A program made the translations under genes and the position numbers. Shown piece by piece: positions 45,905 to 58,194 of a stretch of DNA of 64,000 nucleotides. The DNA lies in NCBI GenBank assembly GCA_022606135.1, contig JABYQN010000003.1, forward strand, positions 1,116,001-1,180,000, given 5' to 3'. Every line of letters starts with the position of its first letter. Within the stretch, counting starts at the first letter, position 1. The stretch is from Fomes fomentarius (lineage: Eukaryota > Basidiomycota > Agaricomycetes > Polyporales > Polyporaceae). The notes under the pieces are model-generated. The model was not told the origin of the DNA. It saw only the letters and a list, made by a program, of their open reading frames with translations, and did not search any database.

Positions 45905-47270
45905 ATGCAGAGCGACGACGTAATCTGGTCGGTCATTAACACTCAGTTTTGCTCCTACAAAGTGAAGTACGTGCATTCACCCACGAACTCATACACTTTG
46001 CCCAATGTAGGCTAACGTGCTGCTCTCTAGAACTGCGACTCAAAACTTCTGTCGCAATGAGTATAACGTGACGGGATTGTGCAATAGGCAGAGTTGTCCG
46101 TTGGCGAACTCTAGATATGCGACGGTTCGGGAGAAGGAGGGTGAGTGCCGCTGCTTCTGAAACTGGTTGGAATGTGGCAGGCAGATTGACCAGGTGTGTG
46201 GGGATGCGGGGACGTAAAGGTGTACTATACCTGTACGTGAAGACCATTGAGCGTGCACACTCTCCTGCACACATGTGGGAACGCATAAAATTGTCGAACA
46301 ATTACACCAAAGCGTTAGAACAGGTACGTTCTATCTTGCTCCCCGCCTGTACTAGGACTATGTCGAGCAAAGCACGCCAGATCGACAAGGAGCTCATCCA
46401 CTGGCCGAACTTCACGATTCACAAATGCAAGCAACGCGTTACCAAAATCACACAGTACCTAATAAAGATGCGACGTCTCGCTCTCCGGCAACAGTGCGTG
46501 TTCTCATATGCAGTCACCGGACGACGTGAAATGACCTTGCGTTCATGTATTGCAGACCCAAGCTTGTTGGGGTGAAGAAAAAACTTGAGAGGCGCGAAGC
46601 CGTGCGGGAACGCAAAGCACTCTCCGCCGCAAAGCTCGAGCGGTCGATCGAAGCGGAGCTCATCGAACGACTGAAGTCCAAGGCGTACGGCGACATGCCG
46701 CTGAATGTGAACGAGGCGGTCTGGAAGGCGGTGCTCGATAGAGAGCGAGGAGAGAAGGAGGGAGAGAAGGGCAAGAGCAAGGATCTTGACATGATTGATG
46801 ACGAGACGGACGAGGAGCTCGAGGAGGAGCTTGAGGAGGAAGATGAGGATGGATGGGGGGAGAGGGAGTTCGTGAGCGACTTGAGTGGAGAAGAGGATGG
46901 TTTGAGCGATTTGGACGACGCTGTGGTGAGTACTTCTATTTCTGCATTCCTTTGGTCGGGACAGCAAGGTCTCATTGTCTCCCAAGTCGTCTGGAGAGGA
47001 TGATGACGCAGATGATGATGAAGACGACGAGGGGAGCGAGGAGGACGAGAGTCCCAAGAGGTTAGGACTCGGAAAGCGGAAAGCCCCTTCAAAACCGCAA
47101 AAGCCCCCAAGAAAGGGGCCAGAGAAGAAAGCGAGACGTGAGTGCCTTCCAGATTTTCAATCAACATATTTTTGAACGGGTTTGTCCCAGGCGGTCCTAG
47201 GGTTGAGGTCGAGTACGAACATGAAATGGAGAGCGTACCACTTACCAAGGAGACATTGGCCAACTGGTAG
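45905..47270 (+). CDS. MAK16: Ribosome biogenesis protein MAK16
   Basis: A 335-residue nucleolar pre-60S factor. Exons 45905-45966, 46031-46140, 46220-46323, 46381-46493, 46556-46925, 46969-47137, 47191-47270 (1008 nt). The N-terminal half is highly conserved: [40 protein letters not shown] with its Cys cluster, [30 protein letters not shown], then [15 protein letters not shown] and [14 protein letters not shown]. The C-terminal part is very acidic ([17 protein letters not shown]) and then basic ([14 protein letters not shown]), ending TKETLANW. The acceptors at 46380 and 46968 were chosen over nearby alternatives because they keep the family sequence. It partners functionally with RPF1, also in this window. 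Confidence 0.94.
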
Positions 47271-47493
47271 CACTCCTCACGCTCACGCGCTGTATATTGT
47301 ACGCTCGTGTCTATCATCATTATCGCGTTCTACACTTTGCTCGTAACACACATCCTCGACCGAAGTTCAATAGAACCTGTAAGGCAAGAAGAACATGGAG
47401 GGGTGGTATGTTCAGCACAATTATACAATTATAACACATGTACAGTAGGATCGAAACCAAGGTATCCTGCAAGGAAAATGGGGGTACATAGAT

Positions 47494-48596
47494 TTACGAC
47501 GCCTTACGCTTTTGCTTCGTGCGGCGTTCCTCGATATCTTTTCGTGTCATGCGCGTACCAAGAATGACATCCCAGTGGACGAAGAATGGCTGCGAGAAGT
47601 TGGACTTTATTCCGATCACCTGTCGGTGGGAAGTCAACGTCAGCAAGACAATCTTCACGAAGATGATGGTCAACGTCGAACGTACCTGATGATGGATGTC
47701 ATGGTAGTCCGCATTATTGGGGCTCAAGAACTGGAGTGGGTCCCAAGGTAACCTGTACCCACAGTGGTCATCCACCGTCTTGAGAGTCGACACCAGGAAC
47801 AGCAGGATGGCCTCGCGCGTGCTTGAGCCAGCGATCCATTCCGCAAGGCCCGCACCACATGTATCAAGCAAGAATCCTTCGAGCGGATGATTGTAGAGTG
47901 CGCCAAAAGCGTACGGCACGTACAGCCTGTGGTGTGTTGAGTGAAACTTCTTGTACAACCAAGTGTTCACGTGCATAGCACGGTGTAGGAAGTACTGCCA
48001 GGTGTCGATGATGAACCTGTGAATAACCGCGGTGTGAAAGCGCTATAAGACCCAAAGTCGCGGCTTGGCGGGAGATTTACGCACATTCCGAACATGAACT
48101 TTGCAGCAGGGATTGCCCACCAATAGAGCGTGTACAGCCCCTCCGCGCCACGATTCGCGAGCAATTGCCTTCCCACCTCCTGGCCAAGGGCCCAAGTCAC
48201 CACCCTTTCCAACGTCGGGGCCAACCACAGCATGTTGGCGATATGGTCGACCTGCTCGCCAGTCGGTTTTTCGTCCACCCACCACAGGCCGACAATTGTC
48301 TGTACGATCTGTTGGAAAATGACGGCTCGTACGACCTCGGCACGAGTGACGAGGTTGCGCGATTTAACTTCCTCGCTATCGTGGATGCGATGCTTGTCTA
48401 GCCATTTCCAGTTGGAGATGTCGAGTACATGGAAGACGAGACTGGAGATCCAGTAGCCAATGACAGGGACTGCGACTGCAAGGATGTGGTCCGGAAGGGG
48501 AGACCACAGTCGAGCTTCCGAAGTGTAGTAGACTGGGGTGTGAGTGGAAAGGTAGCGCAGCTGGCCCTCATCGAGGAAGGTTGTCGTATCGTTCAT
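47494..48596 (-). CDS. SUR2: Sphinganine C4-hydroxylase
   Basis: A 322-residue ER di-iron membrane enzyme that hydroxylates sphinganine to phytosphingosine. Exons on the minus strand: 48596-48085, 48016-47686, 47619-47494 (969 nt). The start MNDTTTFLDEGQLRYLSTHTP fits the family N-terminus. Several spans precede the histidine boxes: HRAMH (HxxxH), HSTHH (HxxHH) and HDIHH. DTWQYFLHRAMH and the VDDHCGYRLPW segment are typical. The C-terminus is basic (RKDIEERRTKQKRK), suitable for ER retention. The first intron donor is within GGAATGTGCGT and gives AT/G, restoring GMFIIDTW. The gene is divergent from the small gene at 48863. Confidence 0.93.
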
Positions 48597-48862
48597 TGGG
48601 GGCGATGAGCAGTCGCCACCAGTGGTCGTGGTAGAAGAAGGACGAGGGGCGGCCGAGAGCGGGCGCGAAATGGAGGTTGGATGGGGAGCCTCGATTTCGA
48701 GCTACTCCCTCCAGATCTCGATCCTCCCAGCACGTGATCGTGATCTCTCAGCTTGCTTATGCACCCGCCGACCGGACGCCTTCAGATTGACGCGCCGCGG
48801 CCGATTCTAGCCCGACTCTTTCCTGCTCGTACCACCACCACCACCACAACTGGTCAGACATT
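48597..48862. promoter_or_regulatory. Shared divergent promoter, SUR2 / HSK3-like
   Basis: 266 bp between divergent starts, with a (CCA/ACC) run at about 48832-48848 just ahead of the HSK3-like start. Confidence 0.5.
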
Positions 48863-49160
48863 ATGCAGGCCCAGCCAGCTAACGCTACGCAGGCCAAGGA
48901 TCGGAACTACATGCAGCTTGGACACAGTCTGGCGAGGCTTTCGCGCGCCGTCGGCCAGACTGCGGACCTCTGCGAGCTGATGAAGACCAACCTCGACGCA
49001 ATGCGCGTCCTCTCTGCTTCTCATGCCGCACAGTGAGTGTCATATGGGCTCCGTCGTAACAGTTTAGCTGATATTGTGCGACTGCAGGTTCATGACTGTG
49101 GCCATGGAACTCAACCCAGATGATAGCCCCGACGGCGAGACGGACGACAGAAGAGAGTAG
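48863..49160 (+). CDS. Probable DASH complex subunit HSK3
   Basis: An 80-residue small protein, two exons 48863-49032 and 49088-49160 (243 nt). The reading is short helical and Leu-rich: NYMQLGHSLARLSRAVGQ, TADLCELMKTNLDAM, then SASHAAQFMTVAMEL and an acidic end. The spacing of Leu residues, the A..L/H.AQFM pattern and the size resemble Hsk3, one of ten subunits of the DASH ring that couples kinetochores to microtubules in fungi. The match is by recalled pattern only, with no catalytic or binding signature to settle it. Another short helical subunit of a complex is the main alternative. Confidence 0.5.
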
Positions 49161-50050
49161 ACGGAACGTGCATTCTCGTTCCGCGGTGCCAATTGCTGTG
49201 TAGTACCATTCTTGTGAGCATGATGCTCCAAGCTCGCACATGGTCGTGTAAGAACATTCGCTCAAAGGGCCCATGTTCTCACCAGCAGCAGTTCAGGATG
49301 GGACGGAAATATTGCTCGTTCCTCTGACGCCACGTGGTGCGTTGGCTAAAAGATGACCGTCAATCGATCCAGGAGCCTCGCCTTTGCTTGTGTGTACCTA
49401 CGGCAGTAGCTGCACCACCTCCCTTCAACCACTTCTTGATTCGTTGGTGCAGTGGGAGGCTTTCGAGAATCCAGCCTCCTGTTCGTTGGAAGTAAATTCT
49501 AATGACACATTCACAATTCCTCGCATATTCTGTCTTCCAGTCGCTCTCGAAACGAATATATGGTTACCACTAGCTGTGTAACAGACATAAGCTGGACTGC
49601 AACTAGCCTCAGAACACAAAGTGTTGGCCTTCGTCTCGCCGATCACCGGCCTAAGCTCCCACGTACTGTGAGAGAGACTGGTACAATGGTCGCGAACACC
49701 TTGCGAACCTCAAGGCCTCACCGACTTGAACTTGAAGTTAATATACTTATTAGACGCGGTTCGATCATGGGCGCTTCGCCGATTCTCGTACTCCTGATAG
49801 AATGCCAGCGGTATCGTCTCTACTAATAGCGGCTTGTCTTCCTCCCGTCACTTAAGCTATCTTCCACTCCTTTATCGCACTGACACGTCTTCAGCCACTC
49901 GGCCAGGTGACAATACTGGAACGCCGCACTCCCTCGACATAGATTGTATCACCAAGTCACCGTGCACTGTAGAAGACCCTCGACGTCGATCGCTACACGT
50001 TTCCTATCAGGAGGCTGCCTCGACTAGGAGGAAGAAGGACTTGTCACACC
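49161..50050. other. Intergenic, no supported gene
   Basis: 890 bp upstream of VRG4. Short frames only. It holds the VRG4 promoter and a C/T-rich leader near 49830-49900. Confidence 0.45.
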
Positions 50051-51637
50051 ATGGCGGAGCGGAATCACTCACTGAAAGAAGAGGACGATGTAGCAGAAAT
50101 CAAGAAGGCCCTTGCTACTGGGTCAGGGAACTCTCAGAGCAATGTGGCGACGCCCTCAGGTGTGCATGATCATATCTCTCTGCGTTCATCATGTTCGTGA
50201 CTAATAGCAACCCGTATAACCTTTAGTTGCGCCCATCATATGTTACTGCGTGGCCTCCATTCTTATGACGGTTGTCAATAAGGTATGAGATCATTCCGCT
50301 GCGCACGTCCCAATCTCCGAACGAGTAACCGATGACTGTCAACCTCTGGGCAGTTTGTTGTGTCAGGGCAGCAATTCAACATGAACTTCCTGCTGCTGTG
50401 CATTCAGTCAAGTGTATGTGTGGCGTGTGTCTATACTGTGAAGAAGCTGGGCGTCATCTCGTTCCGGGACTTCGACACGAAAGATGCGAAGATGTGGTTC
50501 CCCATTAGTTGCATGCTTGTCGGTGTGATATACACAGGCTCGAAGAGTTTGGTCAGTATGTCCCCCAAATGGCAAGAGATTGATTGTGTGCTGACTGTGG
50601 TGTTGCAAACAGCAATACTTGAGTATACCTGTGTATACCATCTTCAAGAACCTCACCATTATCCTCATCGTGCGTGACGTGTTCGAACGCTTAGTGCACA
50701 GTGGCTTAGGGCACTTTGTAGGCGTACGGTGAGGTTATCTGGTTTGGAGGGCGTGTCACAGGCCTCACCCTTGGCTCCTTCATTCTGATGGTGAGTCGGG
50801 GCATTCTACCCACAGACTCGTGACTTGAACGCCGTGTGTACAGGTCTTGTCCTCCGTCATTGCGGCATGGGCTGACATTACCGATGCGCTCACCGCCAGT
50901 GACCCTGCGGTGATCGAGGCTGGCCTCTCGACTGTCACTAGCGTTGTCTCCAAGATGAACGTCGGTTACTTCTGGATGTTCACGAACTGCGTGACCAGTG
51001 CAGCATACGTGGGTCACACCTTTTTGAATTCACTGATAGCAGGGAGCTTACAATGTGTTGCAGGTACTGACGATGAGGAAGAGGATCAAAGGGACTGGGT
51101 TCTCAGACTGGGATACCATGTTCTACAATAACCTCCTTTCTATCCCAGTCCTTGCGGTCGCGTCGATCGTTGTCGAGAACTGGGGTTATGACAACCTTAC
51201 CCGCAACTTGTGCGTCCCTGAATTTCGACCGCGTTGAGCGAGACTGACCACCTGAGTTACCTTTGAACAGTCCGCCCGAGACTCGGAACTTTTTGCTATT
51301 CGCGATCGCTTTTTCAGGTGCTGCGGCTGTTGGTATTTCGTATACCACCGCCTGGTGCATCCGAGCGACTAGCAGCACGACATACAGGTTCGTTCACACA
51401 TACGCTTCACAATTCTCGATACTAACGCCATACTTCAGCATGGTCGGTGCGCTGAACAAGCTACCAGTTGCTGCATCGGGTATGATCTTCTTTGGAGACC
51501 CCGTGACGTTCGGGTCGGTATCTGCGGTCAGTGTCGGGTTCTTCGCGGGATTGGTGTACGCGGTGGCCAAGAACAACCAGAAGAAAGCGGAGGTGGCGGC
51601 GCAACAGCAAGGGGTGATACCGTTGGCGAACAGGTAG
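50051..51637 (+). CDS. VRG4: GDP-mannose transporter
   Basis: A 371-residue Golgi antiporter that brings GDP-mannose into the lumen for mannosylation. Exons 50051-50159, 50227-50282, 50354-50551, 50613-50669, 50722-50790, 50844-51008, 51064-51209, 51271-51387, 51439-51637 (1116 nt). About ten spans. Landmarks: [48 protein letters not shown] followed by [18 protein letters not shown], and [17 protein letters not shown]. The substrate-binding motif GALNKLP is present at about 309-315. The start [13 protein letters not shown] gives the short acidic cytosolic N-terminus of the family. Guanylate kinase upstream in the window supplies the same GDP-sugar pathway, but the two are 5.6 kb apart. Confidence 0.94.
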
Positions 51638-52306
51638 TCATGATACTAATATGAACTGTTGTAGATACAGGTGAAATCCATGCAGACTGCGCAGCAGCGC
51701 GTATGTACGGTTTCTATCTTGGCTTGAGTGTCGGGAAGTATGGAAGGACAGCCCACAAGACTTGGCGCTTTTGGTATGATAACGGAGACGGCCGACAGTC
51801 GTGAGTCGTGACCAATGGTGAGCGCGTTACATACAATCAGATAGAGTCCGAAGGCTGGGCACGAGCAGGCGCGAACGAACGTGCGGCGTTGTGTCATGGG
51901 CGACGTACAGTCGCGCCATATCGTACGCTGTAAGCATCACTGGTGGGATTTCTCGTGAGCCATGGGAGCTGATGGTGGCGACAACAGAGGCGGTAGAAAG
52001 ATGTGGGCGGCGAGCGGTGGAGGTTCAGCGAGAGGCCGCAGTAACGCCGGTTTGGGAGGCCAAGGGCGGCGGGAGCAGTGCATAAATGCGGACATTAGTT
52101 CTCGGGAACGCGTCCCGACGCGCGTCTGCGGATTAGATCTGTGAGATCACTCAAGATCACTTGATATCCCGCCTGCTATCTACGCGTCCGGTGCCCCACA
52201 ACGCTCCGCCTCTTGCTCTCTTCCCTCTATCTTCCTCATCGCACCCCCCGGCGACGGTCGCAACCACCCCACTGTGCTCTTCATCATCAACCAAACGTAG
52301 CCCACC
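51638..52306. promoter_or_regulatory. Promoter and leader of pyruvate carboxylase
   Basis: 669 bp between the VRG4 stop and the PYC start. The last 120 bases are C/T-rich (CTCTTCCCTC type patches), as expected for a highly expressed fungal gene. Confidence 0.5.
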
Positions 52307-55300
52307 ATGTCGGCGTCCACAGGATCGTCGGCGACGCTGCATCCGCCGCGGCTCGCTCCTATATTCGCGGTCACCCCCAGTGCACCAGGCACCCCGGTGC
52401 ACTCCATACAGACCATGCGCCGCAAGGCTGCAGGTCACTCGGGACCACTGACCAAGATCCTCGTTGCGAACCGTGGCGTACGTCCCGCATAAATTCCCTA
52501 TTGTCTCGCACTCATCCGCCGTGGCGCGTGCGTAGGAAATCGCCATCCGTGTGTTCCGTACCGCACACGAACTCGCCATGCACACCGTTGCCATTTTCTC
52601 CTTCGAGGATAGACTGTCCGCACACCGTCAGAAGGTAACGTTGTCCATTCCTTATGGTCCCGATGTTTGTTTCGGACGCTGAGATCCATCCTTTCGCTCT
52701 TGCAGTCCGATGAAGCCTACCAGGTTGGCAAGGGCCTCACCCCCGTCGGAGCATACCTCGCACAAGATGACATCATCCGCATCGCCCTCGAGCATGGAGT
52801 GGATATGATCCACCCCGGGTATGGACTTCCTCCGTCCGCGATTGAGCATAATGATCCTCAGAATCGAATTTCGCGCGCATTTTGTGACCCGCAGATATGG
52901 TTTCTTGTCCGAAAACGCCGATTTCGCGCGCAAGGTCGAGCAGGCAGGCCTTGCGTTCGTCGGGCCGTCCCCCGAGGTCATTGACCAGCTCGGAGACAAG
53001 ACAAAGGCCCGTACTATAGGTGAAGACATCACACCGATCCTCCTTGTTTGACTCGCTGACCGTATCGTGCAGCAATCAGGATTGGTGTTCCTGTCGTCCC
53101 TGGCACGCCTGGAGCTGTCGGCACTTGGCAGGAGGCGGATGCCTTCATTAAGGAGTATGGCTTCCCGGGTGAGTCGATCCGCGTTTCTATACACGTCAAA
53201 TCACCTGACCCGTTATTACTGTGCAGTCATCATCAAGGCTGCCATGGGCGGAGGCGGCCGTGGTATGCGTGTTGTCCGTGAACAGGCAGACTTCAAAGAT
53301 GCCTTCGAGCGGGCCGTTTCCGAGGCCAGGTCTGCATTCGGCGATGGCACCGTCTTCATTGAGCGGTTCCTCGAACGTCCTCGGCACATTGAGGTCCAGC
53401 TCCTTGCTGACGCTGTAGGCAACACCGTCCACCTGTTTGAGCGTGACTGTTCCGTCCAGCGTCGTCATCAGAAGGTCGTCGAGGTTGCGCCCGCGACACA
53501 TCTCCCTGAGGAAGTTCGTAGGGCGATACTTTCGGATGCAATCAAGCTGGCGAGGAGTGTTGGCTACAGGAATGCGGGTACCGCCGAGTTCTTGGTCGAC
53601 CAACAGGGCAGGCATTACTTCATTGAGATCAACCCTCGTATCCAGGTTGAGCATACGATCACTGGTAATTCTTTCATAGCAGTGTCTCGGACAACACGCA
53701 GATCGCTCATTTTCTACCAGAGGAAATCACTGGTATCGACATCGTCGCGGCACAGATCCAGATCGCTGCGGGCGCAACTTTGCCTCAGCTTGGTCTTACC
53801 CAGGAGGCAATCACCAAGCGCGGCTTTGCCATCCAATGCCGTGTTACCACTGAGGACGCCTCCCAGAACTTCCAGCCCGATACGGGTAAGATTGAGGTCT
53901 ACCGTAGTGCCGGTGGCAACGGTGTTCGTCTGGACGCAAGCTCTGGTTTCGCGGGTGCTCAGATTACCGTGAGTCTGACGAACTGGAGCGCAACGTATCA
54001 TAGCAATCTGAAAATTGTTATTCTCTTCCAGCCTCATTACGATAGTCTGCTGGTCAAGGTAACTGTCAGCGGTACGACATATGAAGTTGCTCGCCGCAAG
54101 ATGCTGCGCGCCTTGGTTGAGTTCCGTATTCGTGGTGTCAAGGCATGCGACCACTTCCTTTCTGACACAATGTTGTAATCATTGACGCAGTACTTTAGAC
54201 TAACATCCCGTTTTTGTTCCGGCTATTGACTCACGATATCTTCATCGGTGGCAAGACGTGGACTACAGTTAGTCTCTACTAACGGTCAGATGGAACATGG
54301 CTGCTGACGGGCGTCCATAGTTCATCGACGACACACCTGAATTGTTCAAGCTAGTCCAGAGCCAAAACCGTGCTCAGAAGCTGCTTGCCTACCTCGGAGA
54401 TCTCGCTGTTAACGGCTCGTCTATCAAGGGTCAACAGGGAGAGCCTGGTCTTAAGGATGAGATCGATGTCCCTAAGCTCGTGAACCGTGAGGATCCTGAT
54501 GGACCCCCTCTCGACACATCCTTCCCTTGTGAAGTTGGCTGGCGCAACATCATCGTCGAGAAGGGACCCGAAGCATTCGCGAAGGCGGTTAGGGAGTATC
54601 CAGGTGTTCTGATCATGGACACGACGTGGCGTGATGCTCACCAGTCATTGCTCGCGACACGTCTCCGGACCATTGATATGGTGAATATTGCGAAGGAGAC
54701 GAGCTACGCTCTTGCGAATGCCTACAGTCTTGAATGCTGGGGTGGTGCAACGTTCGATGTTGCAATGCGATTCCTTTACGAGGACCCTTGGGACCGCCTG
54801 GTGAGTGTATCAGGTCTCCATCCCATTACCGTCACTTATGTCAATACATCCATATAGCGTACCTTGCGTAAGCTGGTACCGAACGTCCCCTTCCAGGCCC
54901 TTGTGCGCGGAGCGAACGGTGTCGGATACACCAGTTATCCGTAGGTCTAAATATGCAACCACTACACGGACTGTATATCGACTTGATTTTTCAGGGACAA
55001 TGCCATCTATGACTTCTCCAAGAAGGCTGTTGAAAACGGTCTTGATATATTCCGTGTGTTTGACTCCTTGAACTACATTGGTACGTTTCTGTCAGCAATC
55101 CTCGAAGTAATGCTGACCTGTTGTCTTAGAAAACGTCTGTGTAGTTCGCAAACAGATCTGTGCACTGGTGCTTACCTATTCGACTGCAGATGAAACTCGG
55201 TATCGACGCAGCGAAGAAGGCTGGTGGTGTCTGTGAGGCTGTGGTCTGCTACACCGGAGACGTGGCAAACCCTAAGAAGACGAAGTACACCCTGCAATAC

Positions 55301-57362
55301 TACCTCGATTTAGTCGACGAGCTCGTTGCTGAGGGCATTCATGTTCTCGGTATCAAGGATATGGCAGGTCTCCTGAAGCCCGAGGCTGCGCGGCTGTAAG
55401 CATTGACTATAAGACTTTGAAGAACACTGCTGAAGTCCTCCCGTTTTCCAGTCTCATCAGCGCCATTAGGAAGAAATACCCCGACCTTCCGATCCATGTG
55501 CACTCCCATGACACTGCCGGCATCTCGACCGCCAGCATGCTTGCCGCTGCAGCGGCGGGTGCAGATGTTGTCGACGTTGCAATCGACAGTGAGGACATCA
55601 GAAAGTGGTAGCCATGGGCGAATGCTGACAAATTATGCAGGCATGTCGGGACTCACGTCGCAGCCTCCCATGGGTGCTGTTTGCAGTGCTCTGGAGCAGA
55701 CGAACCTCGGCACAGGTATACGCTATGAGGACATCCAGACGCTCAACTCGTACTGGACGCAAGTGCGGGCGTTGTACTCTTGCTTCGAGGCGAATGTGCG
55801 CGCGTCAGATTCCAGCGTATTCGATCACGAGATGCCGGGAGGTCAATACACGAACCTGATGGTATGTCTATGCGAAGTGGCTTCTTATGTTGGTTCCTCG
55901 ACTCATTATGGACATTTCTAGTTCCAAGCGGCACAGCTTGGCCTTGGAACTCAATGGACCGGTAAGTTTGCACCCCTTCCCTGAGCTCCATGAGAGGGCT
56001 GATTTTTGGGGTACAGAGGTCAAGAAGAAATACATCGAGGCGAATGAGCTGGTGCGTTCCTCCTTACCATCTCTTCCACGGTGCTTGCTTGCTGATAGCT
56101 TCCGACAGTGCGGGGATGTTATCAAGGTAGTCTACTCCTAGAAGAGGTGAGTTAGAGAGAGTACTGAGCGTGACCGTTTTCGTTAGGTTACACCCTCGTC
56201 GAAGGTCGTCGGAGACTTCGCGCAGTGGATGGTCCAGAACAGCGTCTCGAAGCAGGACGTTCTGGACCGTGCAGACCAGCTTGACTTCCCGTCGTCGGTT
56301 GTCGAGTTCTTCCAAGGGTACCTCGGCCAACCTGTCGGCGGATTCCCCGAGCCCCTTCGCAGCAAGATCATCCGTAACAAACCCAAGATTGACGGACGTC
56401 CCGGTGCTGGACTGGCTCCTATCGACTTCAAGAAGATCAAGGCGGAACTCCGTAGCAAGTTTGGCAAGCACATCACGGATTCCGATGTCACGTCGTATGT
56501 CATGTACCCGAAGGTTAGTATCAGCCTTGACACGTCGCCCGTTATGTGTTGATTTCATTGCTACGTGCTTCTCCAGGTGTTCGAGGAGTACCAAGGCTTC
56601 GTCGAGAAGTACGGCGACCTCAGGTATACAATATGCATCCTATGCGTGAATGGCATCAACTCAACACGTATCTTCTAGCGTCGTCCCCACGCGATACTTC
56701 CTCGGCCGTCCCGACGTTGGGCAGGAATTGATGATCGAAATTGAGAAGGGGAAGGTTCTCATCATTCGTCTCATGGCTGTCGGCCCTGTCATCGAGGGTC
56801 GTGCTCAGCGTGATGTCTGGTTCGAAGTCAACGGCGAGGTGAGCGTCCGACTGCGAATAGTTGATGTTGGATAGTTCTGATTGCATGCGGCAGGTTCGGG
56901 CAGTATCTATCGAAGACAAGAATTCCGCGGTGGAGACCGTGGCTCGCGAAAAGGCGACGAACGATCCAGGCTCTGTTGGTGCGCCCATGTCTGGCGTCGT
57001 TGTCGAGGTGCGCGTCAAGGAGGGTGCTGAGATCAAGAAGGGCGACCCGGTCTGCGGTGAGTCGTGTGAGCTTCAGCTAATTCGCAGTGAGTTTAACGTT
57101 CCCCCTGCGACTACCAGTGATGAGCGCGATGAAGGTATGTTTTCGTGGATGTAAATTGATGAGAAGGCGTCTGATGCGCTCTTTTCCACCCTTAGATGGA
57201 GTCTTCTGTCACCGCACCCGTGTCCGGCCATATCAAGCGCGTTGTTGTACACGAAGGTGTGTTTTCTCTCGCCGAGTCGAGACTCTGACCAGACATTGAC
57301 TGTGGCACTTGATAGGGGACTCGATCAACCAGGGTGACCTTGTGGTGGAGATTGTGCACTGA
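52307..57362 (+). CDS. PYC1: Pyruvate carboxylase, 26 exons
   Basis: A 1200-residue biotin enzyme making oxaloacetate from pyruvate, bicarbonate and ATP, usually cytosolic in fungi. Exons: 52307-52477, 52536-52634, 52706-52818, 52895-53019, 53073-53168, 53227-53664, 53721-53968, 54032-54142, 54199-54267, 54321-54800, 54858-54940, 54995-55080, 55130-55134, 55190-55395, 55452-55588, 55641-55861, 55922-55961, 56017-56051, 56109-56126, 56187-56513, 56577-56623, 56679-56838, 56894-57056, 57118-57134, 57196-57256, 57316-57362 (3603 nt). Order: biotin carboxylase ([38 protein letters not shown]), carboxyltransferase ([25 protein letters not shown]), linker, and biotinyl domain with AMKM, Lys about 1165. 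Exon 13 is 5 nt. The intron 54143-54198 needs a GC donor. Confidence 0.94.
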
Positions 57363-58194
57363 ATTACGTCTGAATCTACAAGCATGCTACGTGTGTATGA
57401 ATATGTTAGAAGCCCATTACTCGCACCAATAGAACCCCAAGTTTCCTGTCCGCGACCGGAGGTCATGTGCGCAACTCCGTTCTGTTGACGGAAGTGAAGT
57501 TCGGATGAGGCTCCCGAATGCCGGACATCCCCTGGCAAGCATCGCTGAAACAATTCTCACCGGCGACGCTTGTCAGCAACTCTACGACACTGATTGTACA
57601 TATCTGGCTTCCCCGTCGGTCAGGAGGTACGGCTTTCGGGAGGCGGCGCCGTGTTGTAGGCCATTTTGGTCACACGACTGAAGGCTGTTTCTGCCGCTGG
57701 CCGACAGAATGCTTCTCATCGTCGTAGTACGGATGCTGCTCCGGCTCTGAAACGCATAGAACGCCGGGACAAGCACCGTTCTGCGTCAGAGAGCTCGGGA
57801 CGTGCGGTTGCGCGGTAGTCGTTTAGAGTTGAAGACGACGGCGTCCATGATTCACCGAACTATATCTGGAACCGCTCTTCTGAAAGTCGGGCTGGCAGCC
57901 CGGAATGGGACGGCGCAAAGACGTAATGAGCAAGCCACTCCATTCCGGCGGCAGAAGTGCGCCCACACGCGCAAGAGGCAGACGCTACGGACGTCACACG
58001 CATCGCCTCAAACTGTAATGGCACACCAACCCAGTCGTCAGGGCGCGCTCCCAAGGGCGTGACAGAAGCTGGATAGGTTGGCAAGGATAAGCTAAACGGT
58101 ACATACAACCTTATGCCCGTACTACATGTGTTTGTGGATTCGTGACGACCGGGGTTCTCCATCCTATGGCCATATCGCTTCGGACCCTCAAGTG
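57363..58194. other. Convergent gap, no supported gene
   Basis: 832 bp between the PYC and nitronate monooxygenase stops. Short frames in this stretch are Arg/Ser-rich and unlike any family I know. Probably UTRs plus spacer. Confidence 0.45.

Noticed and set aside
46514..47320. 268-codon minus-strand open frame over MAK16
   Set aside because: Poly-Ser shadow of the acidic MAK16 tail.
53196..53654. 152-codon minus-strand open frame in pyruvate carboxylase
   Set aside because: Antisense shadow of the biotin carboxylase exon.
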